A DNA stretch of 64,000 bases from Sphaerolaimus hirsutus (Eukaryota > Nematoda > Chromadorea > Monhysterida > Sphaerolaimidae): positions 4,095,504 to 4,159,503 of the forward strand of contig OZ038460.1 in NCBI GenBank assembly GCA_964036195.1, written 5' to 3'. The translations under genes and the position numbers were made by a program. The first letter of the stretch is position 1, and each line of letters begins with the position of its first letter. The notes under the pieces were generated by a model that saw only the letters and a program-made list of their open reading frames with translations, had not been told where the DNA came from and ran no database searches. Below, in pieces: positions 32,185 to 43,223 of this stretch.

Positions 32185-32985
32185 GTATGATAAAATTGTG
32201 GTTATTTAGATTTTGAGGAGGGTTTTTGTTAAACTCGGCTGACATGAAACGAGTCGGCTTTCCTTCTTTTATGAACTAGTAAGATGTGTCTCAAATTCGA
32301 ATTCAAACAGACGGATTCCGTTCGATTCACAGTTTATTTAAACCGATTGAACTTTCAAAAGTGAAAATAAATGGATAAAGCACGGATATAAAAATACACA
32401 GTTGGAAAGCTAGATATCGCGCTCAAACAGTGCTAACGAATTCCTAAAAAGGATGAATGTGATAGATATCCTGTATGGTCACTTGGCACGCGTTGGGTTA
32501 CGTATTTTACGAATGAGGTGAAAGACGCAAGATTTATGTTTGCGTTACTTATTACGTCTGTGGAACACAATAAAGCGACTGGAAATGATCACAAATGTGT
32601 CAACTAGTGTACTTGTGATCATTTCCGGTCGATTTATTGCATTCCGCAGCGATAATCAGTGACGTGAACATGAAACCTGCGTTTTTCGCTCTCATTTGTC
32701 TGAAACGCAGAGCGACTTGGACGTGGGCCAAATTCACATGTGACCCTATCGTTGGTTTATACCGCACTCGTACAAAAATTCCTTAGACCATTGACTTCCA
32801 TAATGTCCGCCGAGTTTAATACCGGTTGAGTTGCGTTGTTAATAAATATTTTCTCTCATTTTCTAGTTTTCTTTTTATGGTGCGGTTATTCAGTGGGGTA
32901 GGGGATTTTCTCCATTTGTTTTCAATAGCATCAACTATTTGTAGCATTAAAAATGCTATTTTCTACTTGTGTAGTGTTTATTGAC
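32185..32985. other. Largely unique DNA with one inverted repeat
   Basis: 32562-32650 forms a hairpin of about 36-bp arms (GGAAATGATCACAA and TTGTGATCATTTCC at the core) around GTGTCAACTAGTGTA. Otherwise no supported feature. A possible last exon of the coiled-coil gene may start near 32718 after ACGCAG. Confidence 0.4.
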
Positions 32986-33313
32986 TACCGTATTTGCTTG
33001 AATAGTTATCCCCTTGAATAATTCCCTCCTCGAATAATCCCCCCATGTAAGACGAGTGAGGAAATAATAATGCCCCCTTGAATAATCCCCCCTTTTAAAG
33101 ATTTGAATTATATGTTGTACCTAATTTTAACAAAAATGGCACGTTATTGTGTTTATAAACCATATTTCATGAAATGAGTTGATAGAAACAGTCTTGAAAA
33201 TTTTGTTGAAATACTATATCCCCCCTTGAATAATACCCCCTCGAATAGTCCCCCCTCAAAAATGTCTGACGAAATAATAATCCCCCAGGGGTATTATTCA
33301 AGCAAATACGGTA
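32986..33313. mobile_element. TA-target element, TTGAATAATCCCCC subfamily
   Basis: Starts TACCGTATTTGCTTGAATAG and ends TTCAAGCAAATACGGTA, inverted repeats flanked by TA. Both inner flanks hold AATAATCCCCCC repeats around a unique 100-bp middle. Confidence 0.7.
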
Positions 33314-33593
33314 TTTTTATATGTTTTTTTTACAAACAGCATCGGCATGTGTAGATGATAATAAACGTGCGTGTGGTTTCTTGCTCTCGGATTTTTTTTT
33401 TGTAAAAAACCCCACCTTATATGAAAATCTCTGTATGATGACAAAAATACAGCAACCGTTTACAGACATGTGCCATTCTTACATTCTCAGTCGTGGGGAA
33501 TCTTTTTCATCAAGCTGACACAGGCAGGATTGTCTTGTAATGACAAGTAAACAAGCATAATACAGTAAAAAATGTAAGTCCATTATTTATAAC
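33314..33593. other. No feature seen
   Basis: Unique sequence. Confidence 0.35.
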
Positions 33594-35548
33594 CATATAA
33601 ACACCTTCCCGGTCACGTCCCTCACCATATTTTTTATTTCACTTGTGACACCCTATCTCCATTTCTAGGGCGCACCAAAAGCTGAAACTTGTGGGAGGTA
33701 TTGGTGGAATCCCCCCTCTACTTCGCATGAATTGGGGGGGTCGCGGCGACCCCTCTCAGGGTGGGTCGCCCTAAGTGCAAATTTTTTTGTGGCTTTTATT
33801 GTGTCCCACAGCAGGTCCGGCACCCGCTGATTTTTGAGCTGTGGGCAACGATGGCAAAAACACACATATTAAATACGGAAACTCATTGAGTTTCCATGTT
33901 TTTGTTTAACACAGAAACACGGAAACTCAACAATTTTGAAAAACACGGAAACTCAAATGAGTTCTTTTTTGGAGAACATGGAAACACAAAAACACAGAAA
34001 ATACGGAAATGTTTATTGAGTTTTTTATTCAAGCGATTGAAGGCACACGATTTGAACTGAACAATGTGTGTATGTGCATACATAAGGTATGCATGTATGT
34101 ATAGTGTGTAAATATTGTGCATAGTATCCAAGTTTAACGATGAAATAAGTATCCAAAAAAATAACGATGTCCACAGCTCCTGGTGGTTTCGACAATATTA
34201 TGGACTGTGATCAAAGTGTTGAGGAGTGTCCACCAGGGTCTGCTAGCTCACACAATAGAGCTGGGGGCTCCTCACCTCCCAAGCTGTCAAAGGTATTGGT
34301 CACCCATTTGGAACTACCTCCAGTGAACTAATGAAAATTTTCCAATACATGACAAAATGTATGCAAAACCAATTTTTGATAAGAAAACCACTGTTTAGTA
34401 AAATGCTGTAAAATGCAACTTTTTGTAAAACAATTCGAGTTTTTTACCAAAAAACTTGAGTTTTTACTATAAAACATGAGTTTTTATTAAAAAACTTGAG
34501 TTTTTACCAAAAAACTCAAGTTTTTCAAAAAACACAGAAATAAAACACAGAAACTCAAGTTTTTTTCATGAAAAAAACTCAAAACACAGATGTTCATTTT
34601 GAAAAACTCAAAATACAGAAAGTGTTTTTATTTAGAGAACTCACCCATCGTTGGCTGTGGGAGGGGTAGAAATCTAAAATTTTAGGGATGTGTTACCAAC
34701 ACCCCACTCCTACTATACACCATTCAATATTGTGAGATTAATGTGAAAAATTTCTAAAAAATTCTCTTATTCTCTAAAAAACACCACTCCCCAATAGATC
34801 ATGACAAAAAATTCACTTTTTGGAATTTTTATTAAGCACTTGAAGAGCTGGTTTATGATACATAAGAGGGAAGGGTTTGATGTTAAAAGTTATGTAAAGA
34901 ACCATACCTCTAAAATGCCTGCATTGCAAATATTACTTGGGGGGAATTTCAAAGTGTAAATTTGGTAAATTTTTGTTCCTGAAATGATGTCATTATGATG
35001 TCATAAACTTCGCCCTAAGTAAATTTTGCAATGCAGGCATTTTAGAGGTATGATTCTTTACATAACATTAAACATCAAACCCTTCCCTTAAAAGTATCGT
35101 AAACCATCTCTTTAAGTGTCTAATAAGAAGGTTCCAAAAAGTGAATTTTTTGTCATCCATCTATTGGGGAGTGGTGTTTTTTAGAGAATAAGCAAATTTT
35201 TGAGAAATTTTTCACATTAATGTCACATTATTGAATAGTGTATAGTAGGGGAGTGGTGTGAGTAACACATCCCCAAAATTTTTGATTTATACTCCTCCCA
35301 CAGCTCAGAAATCAGCGGGTGCCGGACCTGCTGTGGGACACCATAAACGCCAAAAACAAATTTGCATTTAGGGCGACCCACCCTGAGAGGCGTCGCCGCG
35401 ACCTCCCCAATTCTTGCGAAGTAGAGGGGGGTTGCGCCAATATCTCCCCCAAGTTTCAGCATCGGGGGCGCCCTAGAACTGGGGATACGATGTAAGAAGT
35501 AAAATCGAAAAATGGGTGCCGGACGTGACCGGGAAGGTGTTTATATTT
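33594..35548. mobile_element. Long foldback element interrupted by a hAT-type element
   Basis: Left ATAAACACCTTCCCGGTCAC and right GTGACCGGGAAGGTGTTTAT are complementary, and pairing continues inward (GGTCGCCCTAA, CAGGTCCGGCACCCGC, CTCCCAATAGAT-type blocks) to a centre near 34985. Without the insert the element is about 1.14 kb with arms of about 0.5 kb and clear mismatches. No ORF of note. Confidence 0.75.
33846..34653. mobile_element. hAT-type element CAACGATGGCAAA, clean copy
   Basis: Ends CAACGATGG and CCCATCGTTG; perfect 8-bp duplication GCTGTGGG (33838-33845, 34654-34661). The interior has AACACGGAAACTCAA motifs on the left and GAGTTTTTACCAAAAAACT motifs on the right around a unique middle. 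It serves as the empty-site reference for the insert-laden copy at 57317-61270. Confidence 0.85.
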
Positions 35549-35611
35549 ATACATAACCTACCTACCTAAATATATGCGGTATGAAAGTTTAAATTTAAAG
35601 TTTAATGTAGC

Positions 35612-36043
35612 TACCGTATATCCTTGAATAAGACCTCCCCCTCAAATAACTCCTACCCCTTGAACAACTCCCCCCTCAAAAACACTGACGAAAAAATAAC
35701 TCCCACCTCGAATAACTCCCCCCTCTTGAATAAGTCCCCCTCTGGGTGAAAAATATGCTATAAAATGTACACAAATGATCGATGAAAATACAAAATAATG
35801 TTAACGTATGGAGCCGACAGCAGATACATGACATGTACGCAGTGTATAAACACTTTTTTGTTGTTGAACTGTTAAATACATGGATTACTTGAGTTGAGAG
35901 AATGCATTCATACGATGAGTTCAGTCCAAGTTTCTGAGGAAACAATAACTCCCTCCCTTGAATAACTCCTCTCCCTTGAATAAGTCCCCCCTCAAAAACT
36001 CTGACGAAAAAATAACTCCGGTCTTATTCGAGGATATACGGTA
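35612..36043. mobile_element. TA-target element, AATAACTCCCCC subfamily
   Basis: Starts TACCGTATATCCTTGAATAA and ends TTCGAGGATATACGGTA. Inner repeats of AATAACTCCCCCCT; unique middle with GTTGTTGAACTGTTAAAT also present at 21340, 55880 and 59400. Confidence 0.7.
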
Positions 36044-36400
36044 ATCAATTTTTTTGCTATCCATTGTTTATGATGGATTTCTTTATGTCTGTCGCTTTTC
36101 AATAGCTACGTGGTACAGCGATATTTAACACAAATTTTATTGTCTTGTTGGTGGCATTTTTGCGGAATGTGCAAGGATTTACTGTATGCAATGTAACAGT
36201 GAAACAAAAATACCTATGTTATTTCGTATTTAAATCGTTTTAAATTTTTTCTGCAAAACATTTTTACAGAGCTGGAATTTTGTGCATGCTCTTCAATCAC
36301 TTTTTATTCAAAATATGACGTAGTTTTACATTATAGGTATATTTCTCACAGCTTTCATTACCTATATTCGAGTGATTGTTCATTTCATATCATCCAATAG
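36044..36400. other. No feature seen
   Basis: Unique AT-rich sequence. Confidence 0.4.
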
Positions 36401-37197
36401 CATGGTTGGTTTTAGTAAAATTCTTTTTACTAAAATTGTATTTTATTTTTATTAAAATTGTATTTTATTTTTATTTTATTCATGTTTCAGTTTATTTTAT
36501 TTTATTTTATTCTGAAATGTCATTAATAAAATAAAATGAAAACATTTTACAAAAATTTTACAAATATTTTACAAAATTTTTACAAAAAATCAGAAATCTT
36601 GGATGCAAGGACATAAAACATGCTGAAACGCTAGAAGCATGCAGATGAATACAAAAAAAAATTAATGTAAACTTGTGACACGGGTTGCGAGGTAGGTATT
36701 TTGTATTTTGACCCTCAGGGGGAGCTAATTGCTCCTCCCAAGGGAAGATAGCTAAAAATGGGTTGTTGTTTTTTTGGGTGGAGGGGGCCTGCGGGGTTCA
36801 ATATATTTATAGGCTTTTTCAAGGTATGGAACAAAGAAAATAAGAAAAAAAATCACAAATTAGTGATTTTTAAGGTGAAAATATTTTTAAAAATGTGAAA
36901 ATTTGCAATTTTGAGCAACAATATTTCTCAATCACAACAATGAAAGATACGACAAGGCACTAGTTCTGCAAATTGGCAGCTAGAAACTTAAGCAACATGA
37001 TAGAAAACTTTCTATAGAATTGAACAGACACTAGAGTTTTTGTAAAATTTTACTAAAATTGTACAAAAATTCGAATTTTAGTAAAATTGTATTTTTATTT
37101 TATTAATTTTCGATTTTATTTTATTTTATTTTATTCTCCAATTTTCCATTTTATTTTTATTTTATTTTTATTTTTTTCTGAGATTTTGCCAACCCTG
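36401..37197. mobile_element. hAT-type element CATGGTTGG, CAGGGTTGG family
   Basis: Ends CATGGTTGG and CCAACCCTG; perfect 8-bp duplication TCCAATAG (36393-36400, 37198-37205). AT-rich TTTTACAAAA and TTTTATTTTA arms surround a middle (36700-36960) unrelated to the CAGTCCC middle of the two sister copies. Confidence 0.85.
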
Positions 37198-37263
37198 TCC
37201 AATAGCTTGCCATCATTTGAAACAATGGCATTGAAAAAAATAGCATTTTAAATGTATAATATA

Positions 37264-37520
37264 CTCGGCGGACCGCAAAGTATGCGCCCAAAATTATTTA
37301 CGTCTTGGTCAATAACGCGCGAGCTGGATACTTATGTACCTATGCACTTTCACAAAAAGAAAAATATCTAAAAAAGAAAAAGGCGGAGTCGCGTACAAAC
37401 GAGGAATGTTTTTCCCATCACGATTTTTCTTTTTTTTCTTGAATTATTTTAATTTTATGGTTGATGACATCATGATGGAGTGCTTCCTTCAGAAAAATGC
37501 ATAGCTTGCGGTCCGCCGAG
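37264..37520. mobile_element. TA-flanked MITE, CTCGGCGGACCGCAA family
   Basis: Left CTCGGCGGACCGCAAAGTA and right GCTTGCGGTCCGCCGAG are inverted repeats directly flanked by TA on both sides (37262-37263, 37521-37522). The two arms also match 6079-6310 in reverse. Confidence 0.7.
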
Positions 37521-37522
37521 TA

Positions 37523-38133
37523 TACCATCGCCATTATTGAGCCAATCTATCACCAATAATTTAAACACAAATCTGTAAATCATAAATGGCTAATTTGCTA
37601 TGAAGCTTATGATTTCATGCGCAATCGACGTAAACACCAGTTAAGTCAGTTGGTGCTTTTTTCTGTGTCAGTAAGTAATTTCTTTTCGCCAGCATTGATT
37701 ACTTACCGTATTTATTACCGTATTTCCTCGAAATACCCCCAGGGGGTTTATTTTTTCAAACTGGTAATAAATGCAGCGAACGAGGTTATACTTCGACGTA
37801 TCAACGCGTATCAACGTTTCGACGTATCAACACGAACCAGTCTATGTGTAATTATACCAGCTATGCAAATTGGTCAAAAGTTGTATTTACCTTATATTAC
37901 AGGGTACCTTAAATATATTGGTGGTACCGTATACCTTATATTGTAGGTTATACGGTAATTGAAACTGAGATAGTTCCATCCACATGCCACGCCCTTTTCA
38001 GTCCGGTCAACTTAATTAGATATTATTAATTTGTATGAATATATTGATATAATAACCTACTATAAATAGTATTAACGTGTGTAATCTTGTTTTAATGACT
38101 GTCCGAGACACCCCGCATTGGAATAATTAATCA
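37523..38133. other. Intergenic DNA with a small TA-target fragment
   Basis: 37708-37760 has TACCGTATTTCCTCGAAATA followed by a GGGGGTTTATTTTTTC piece, and TATACGGTAATTG ends near 37955. No exon seen. Confidence 0.4.
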
Positions 38134-38139
38134 TTTATT
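38134..38139 (-). promoter_or_regulatory. Poly(A) signal AATAAA
   Basis: AATAAA on the minus strand lies about 70 bases past the stop codon (38209) of the Cys-rich gene, a suitable distance for 3'-end processing. Confidence 0.45.
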
Positions 38140-38208
38140 TATATCTACACACTTGGTTTGCTGGACATTTTCTTTCACTGAAAAATTTAATTTTCAATCT
38201 GACGGGGT

Positions 38209-39160
38209 TCAACAAAATGCGAAAAGAAAAAGTAAATTCAAGAGAACAAAGAAAACAGTCGCGACCTGATAAGAAGCACATGAGGCACAAAATACTTCAG
38301 AATCAAAAATATGCAATCTTTTTAAACGGAAATCCCTGCTAGATCTGATTGTTTCAATCCACAAATCTGTGACTTCTCGTAATGATTTGTCGGGTCGACA
38401 AATACCCTTTTGTTCCTGAATAGAAAGTATGGGATATATGGTTTTTCGACACGTATTATTCAAGGCGGAGGGGGGTTGAAAAACATGTAATGCTCGCATT
38501 CAACACGCAATTTCCTAAAACTCACCTCAAATCCCTCAGCATACTCCCGCCAACACTCGTGCAGGCAGTTATAAAAAGCGCACAGGCGCCCTGCCGCGCC
38601 ACCACCCTGTTCGTGTTCGGCGTGCCCGGCCGCGCCAGACCCGACGTTTCGCAGAGGTAAGACGGCATCCACTTGACGCAAAATGTCCGTGGGATCACCG
38701 CACTGGTCTATGCAGAGTTCTTCGGTACTGGGGGTGTATAATTTTGAGGGGTGAAAAGTTTTGAACTGAGTGTTTAAATTCAAATTGATCGATGAACAGA
38801 GTTTCTCGTGAAGTCGAATTCACGTGAACATGATAAACCTTAAATAAAGGTCAGGTGTGAAATTGACAATAAATACTTTATGTCCACAACTTTAGTCTAC
38901 CGATTGCACACTTTTCACTGAAAGGTATTTGTTTTACCATAACCAATCTCAATGTCCTTTCACTACGTATTCATATACAGGAATTTATTCACCGGAATAT
39001 GGTAACATTCTCTGCGAAGCGTGCGACCCACTCAGGGCTCAGACTCAGTCAGTATGGACAAAAACACACACCCGGTAAACATCTGCATTAGGCACGCCCT
39101 GCTAGCGGTTAATCTGCCATAACTGTGATGTCGACACAGCGCGCCCACACCCACTGCGAT
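38209..39160 (-). CDS. Cys-rich, probably GPI- or membrane-anchored protein: last three exons
   Basis: Minus-strand exons in transcript order: 39072-39160 (TTTATTTCAG acceptor), 38526-38727 (CCCCCAG acceptor, GTGAGT donor) and 38209-38415 (TCTATTCAG acceptor, TGA). Phases 0, 2 and 0 all agree. The exons encode paired cysteines (LCIDQC, then CAFYNCLHEC) and end in about 20 hydrophobic residues at the C-terminus (VATVFFVLLNLLFLFAFC), typical of a GPI-attachment signal or tail anchor. The Cys-x3-Cys hairpins recall CPG4-type or GDNF-receptor-like folds, but I recognise no family. Earlier exons are at 54517-54545 plus 39755-39854 (one exon split by a transposon) and probably 54954-55094. The signal peptide exon was not found. 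Likely role: secreted or cell-surface protein of unknown function. Confidence 0.6.
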
Positions 39161-39414
39161 CTGAAATAAAATGGAATTAACCAGAGATTTTTTAGGGCAG
39201 CCAGATTATTTGGATACCGTATTTCCTTGAATTACCCCCGGGGGTTTATTTTTTCAGAGTGGAAAATTTTGTGGGGGGTTAAACGAGGGTGGTATTTCGA
39301 GGGGGGTTGGCTTATAAATTCATAGTGTCATTTTCGGGGAGGTTTTTTTAGTTTGAACGATTTAATCCGGAACCGATTAGGGCTTGTTGTTGCGCGGTCA
39401 TTTTGTGGCGGGTG

Positions 39415-39710
39415 CCAACCATGCCAAAACAACCTTCTGGAAACAAGTGTTTGAATTTTTGAGAATTATTTATAAAATAATTCTTTGAATTTACTTTCCA
39501 AATTTTCAATTGTTTGAATACTTTATACCTGGATTTCCAACACAAAACCAACAAAAGTCGAAAACACTTCAACTTTATGAATTTTTGATATTTCGAGAAA
39601 ATAAAACGATTTTGAAGTGTTTTTCTTATTGTGGAATAAAATTCGAACAACACCAAAAAATAAAAAACGAAAGCGTTTTCGAATTTTCAAATTTTTATTT
39701 GCCATCGTTA
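39415..39710. repeat. Degraded TAACGATGGCAAA-family hAT-type element in an intron
   Basis: The right end ATTTGCCATCGTTA is intact. The left end (CCAACCATGCCAAAAC) is diverged. The interior has TTTTCGAATTTTC-type motifs. It lies in the intron between exons 39755-39854 and 39072-39160 of the Cys-rich gene. Confidence 0.5.
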
Positions 39711-40197
39711 TATAAACCAGCCCCAAATAAAGCCGGATAAATCAAACTCCGAACCTGATCCATCCTCCCACTGTCAACTGGATCATTAACATCACTTGTC
39801 AGGACATTTTTATCATCTTGGCACGCTGCCAGACAAGACAAAGCGAGCGCGTGGGTGCTACATAGGGTGTCAAAAAAATTTTTTTACGGAAAACGGAAAG
39901 GTAAAATTTTTTCACTTTACGGAAAACGGAAAACGGAAAGGTAAAAAAAAAATTTCTGCCGGAAAACGAAAAACGGGAAAAAATTTCACTCAGCGGAAAA
40001 CGGAAAACGGAAAGGTAAAAAAAATTGTTGGCCGGAAAACGGAAAATGGAAAAATGGAATGCCGGAAAACGGAAAACGGAAAGCAAAATTTTCACGGAAA
40101 CGGAAAAAAATAAAGTGAAATTAGCACGGTAATAGACAAATTTGCAGAAGGAAAACCTGCATGCAGGTTTGCCTGTTTGGCTTTGATTGTGGTAGCT

Positions 40198-41090
40198 GTA
40201 CATTCTGCAACTATGGATCATGCCTGTAACTTCACTTGTAGTTCAAGCTTAACTGAACCAACCAAAAATCATCAAAAAGTAGCCATAGTGGCCATAGGAA
40301 AGGAAACACTACCACAATTTCACAGTCTAGAAGCAGTGGGAATCACTGATGACCCCTATGCAATTAATGACAACATTGCAGAGGAGATGATAATAAATAG
40401 CATAAAATTCAACGACAACAACAAACGATTTTTCTAGCTGAAAGGTGCCTCAAAACCAGTAACTGAAAATAACTTAATAGTACTTTGTTTTAAACGTGTA
40501 CTGTTTGGACTTGTCTGCAGCCCAGCAATTTTGGGAGCAGTAATAAAATACCATTTAAATGTGACAATAAACAACATGAATGAATATGAAGAAAATGAAG
40601 GGGAACGAAACCAGTTGGTGATGATAATAAACAACATTTACGTCGATAACTTCATCATGAGTGTCACAAATGAAGTTGAAGCTTTAGAACTATATTACAA
40701 AGTCAAAGCTTTATTTAAGCAATGTTCTATGAACATGAGGGAATGGCTGTCAAACTCCAGATCAGTCATGAATGAAATAGCAGAAAATGACAGGAGTCCA
40801 AAGGTGAATAAAATTGTCACAGTAATGGGCATGAAATAAAATCATCGAACAGACATGCTGGCAATATCAACACCAAAATTGCAAATTGACAGCATCACAA
40901 CACCAACCAGACGAAACTTGAATAAATTATTGGTGTCAGCATATGACCCAATTGGGTTCACAGCACCTGTTTCACTGACCCTAAAATCCCAGTTGTCAAT
41001 GCTGCTCCAAGAGACAAAAACAACACAATGGGATGAGCCAATTGAAGATAAATACAGATTGGAAAAACAATGGAAAAATGCCAGAAAACT
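40198..41090 (+). pseudogene. Degenerate BEL/Pao pol fragment (second element)
   Basis: Translated pieces match the region before and within a BEL reverse transcriptase: LEAVGITDDPYAIND, then after a stop LFGLVCSPAILG, YVDNFIMSV and MREWLSNSRS, then VSAYDPIGF. Stops at 40435 and 40837 and the absence of roughly 190 residues between the first two blocks show it is dead and internally deleted. It is on + and is not part of the BEL element at 41299-54429, which is on minus. It forms the core of the surrounding hAT-type element. Confidence 0.75.
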
Positions 41091-41298
41091 GAAAATCGAG
41101 CCAGAAAATGGAAAAATGGCGTGGTAAAACGGAAACGGAAAGGTAAAAATTTTTCAGCCGGAAAACGGAAAAATGGGCCGGAAAAACGGAAACGGAAAGG
41201 TAAAAAATTTTCAGCTGCCGGAAAACGGAAAACGGAAAGGTAAAAATTTTTCGGCTGCCGGAAAACAGAAAACGGAAAGGTAAAAAATTTTCGGCTGT

Positions 41299-43181
41299 TG
41301 TGATGAAGCCACCGAAGTCAGCGTCTTCTACCACCGAATCCGGCAACTCCAAGACCGTAGTGAGAAACGGCCTTTAGAGTGGTTGATTTCCCGTTGTAGC
41401 CGAACGTCCACTTGTCGACAGCCAAGTTGAATTTATTTCGTAGTTGCGTGTTGAAAAAGGGGGTTCGAATTGTTTCAGGTACTTTATTTCGATCAGATAC
41501 AGCGTGTTACAAAAGCGCAAAGTCTAGCGAGCTTCCTAATCGAAGTTTCTATCGCTAGCTTATTTTCGTTCAGAAGCTTGGGGTCCGCAGACTGAAGTAA
41601 AAACTTCCAAAGTAGCTAAGACACGGAAATCATGTATAGAAAAACAGCTACAGTAATTTCCTAATACAAATACACAAATAAGTCACAAATGCAACAAATA
41701 AACACATCTAGCCGAAACAGTTGCCTCATACTGCGCGTGCATACATTCAAACAATTATGGTAAAGAAATACCAGGTACAAATTGGGCTAATGGAAAAACT
41801 ATTAATCTTGAGAGGCGCGAAGTCGGCAAACTCGGCCGATTTACTAATTTGCTTCAATTTGTCAGAAAACATTGACACACATTGGAACTAATATAATAGG
41901 GTTCGAAACTGTAAATAGTAGTGCAAATGTTCCTAATGACGTAAATAGAGCAAGGTATATTCAATATAATAATAACAATCACTTCCTGGAAACGTATATT
42001 TCATAATGGACAAATTGGGACTTACTTAAGTAAATGGGTATAATAATTGAGCAGGGTTTGTAATATATTCTTTGGTATAATTTGAGTAGGGTATTTACCA
42101 TAATGACAAAGTAAATATAATATAACTTGTGAGCAGGGTTATAATAATTATGCCTACGCGAAGGGCTTCATAAATACGTACAGTAAATGCTAGTTGCACA
42201 CAGCTAGGGTGTCAACAAAAACTTTTTGGCGGAAAACGGAAACGGAAACGGAAAAAATTTTGCACTTGCCGGAAAACGGAAACGGAAATGGAAAAAAATT
42301 TCCACCTGCCGTAAAACGGAAAACGGAAAAATGAAAGGCCGGAAAACGGAAACGGAAACGGAAAAATTTGCTGAAATTATGCCGGAAACGGAAAAAATTT
42401 GCTGAAATTTTGCCGGAAACGGAAAAAAAATTGCAGAAATTTATCCAGAAATCAAAAAATTTGCAGAAATCTTGCTAGAAATAGAAACAATTCACATAAT
42501 TGAGAACCTGCGTGCATGTTTACCAGTTTGGCTGAAACAGAAAACAGAGAATTGAGCCAGAAAATGAAAAAAAGTTGGAAAAACAGACAATTGAGCTGGA
42601 AAACGGAAAAAAGGTGGAAAAACTGAAATTTTGGCCGGAAAATGGAAAATGAGCCGGAAAAACGGAAACGGAAACGGAAAAAAAATTTAGCAGCCGGAAA
42701 ACGGAAACGGAAACGGAAAAAAATTTGCCTGCGGAAAGCGGAAACGGAAAACGGAAAACGGAAAGTTGACACCCTACACACAGCGCACTATTTCTCTATT
42801 AGGACGCTGGCCTAAGTACATAAATATTTACAAGTTTTGACTTTCCCAAATTGCAAGTAAACCATGTAAATGTATATATAATAATGGTCAGAAAATTACG
42901 GCGAGTTGAATGAGCCTAATTTCATGTTAATACACCTAAAAATAACTTATTTGACCTTTAAACCTAAATATTCCACATAAATGTTTCAATAACTTATAAA
43001 ACACTTTCCTAATTAAATATTCTCCATGGATAAATAATATAGTGCAAGAAATATATTTTGCGTGGTAAATAAATATAGTGCATGAAAAGTAAAATAGTGC
43101 AAATAAGTAAATGTGCGAATATGAGCCTAATTATCAATTCTCTGTATTTCTTTATCCATCCATTTTGCCACGGTCAGCACA
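41299..43181 (-). repeat. BEL 3' LTR, with a hAT-type MITE inside
   Basis: In + orientation it starts TGTGATGAAGCC and ends GGTCAGCACA. It equals the other LTR apart from the 580 bp added at 42205 (572-bp element plus 8-bp duplication) and a few substitutions. Downstream LTR in transcript sense. Confidence 0.9.
42205..42776. mobile_element. hAT-type MITE with GGAAACGG arrays inside the BEL LTR
   Basis: 572 bp. Ends TAGGGTGTCAAC and GTTGACACCCTA; 8-bp duplication CACACAGC (42197-42204, 42777-42784). The sister LTR near 54020-54032 has the uninterrupted site with one substitution. The body is GGAAAACGGAAACGG-type repeats with a short core around 42480-42560. Confidence 0.95.
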
Positions 43182-43223
43182 CTCCGGGCGGAAGAGTTGC
43201 TGTACCCCGTTGTTGCGGCAACG

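Noticed and set aside
43182..43223. Polypurine tract next to the BEL 3' LTR
   Set aside because: The sequence next to the LTR in element sense (..TTCCGCCCGGAG) is not purine-rich, so I could not assign a tract.
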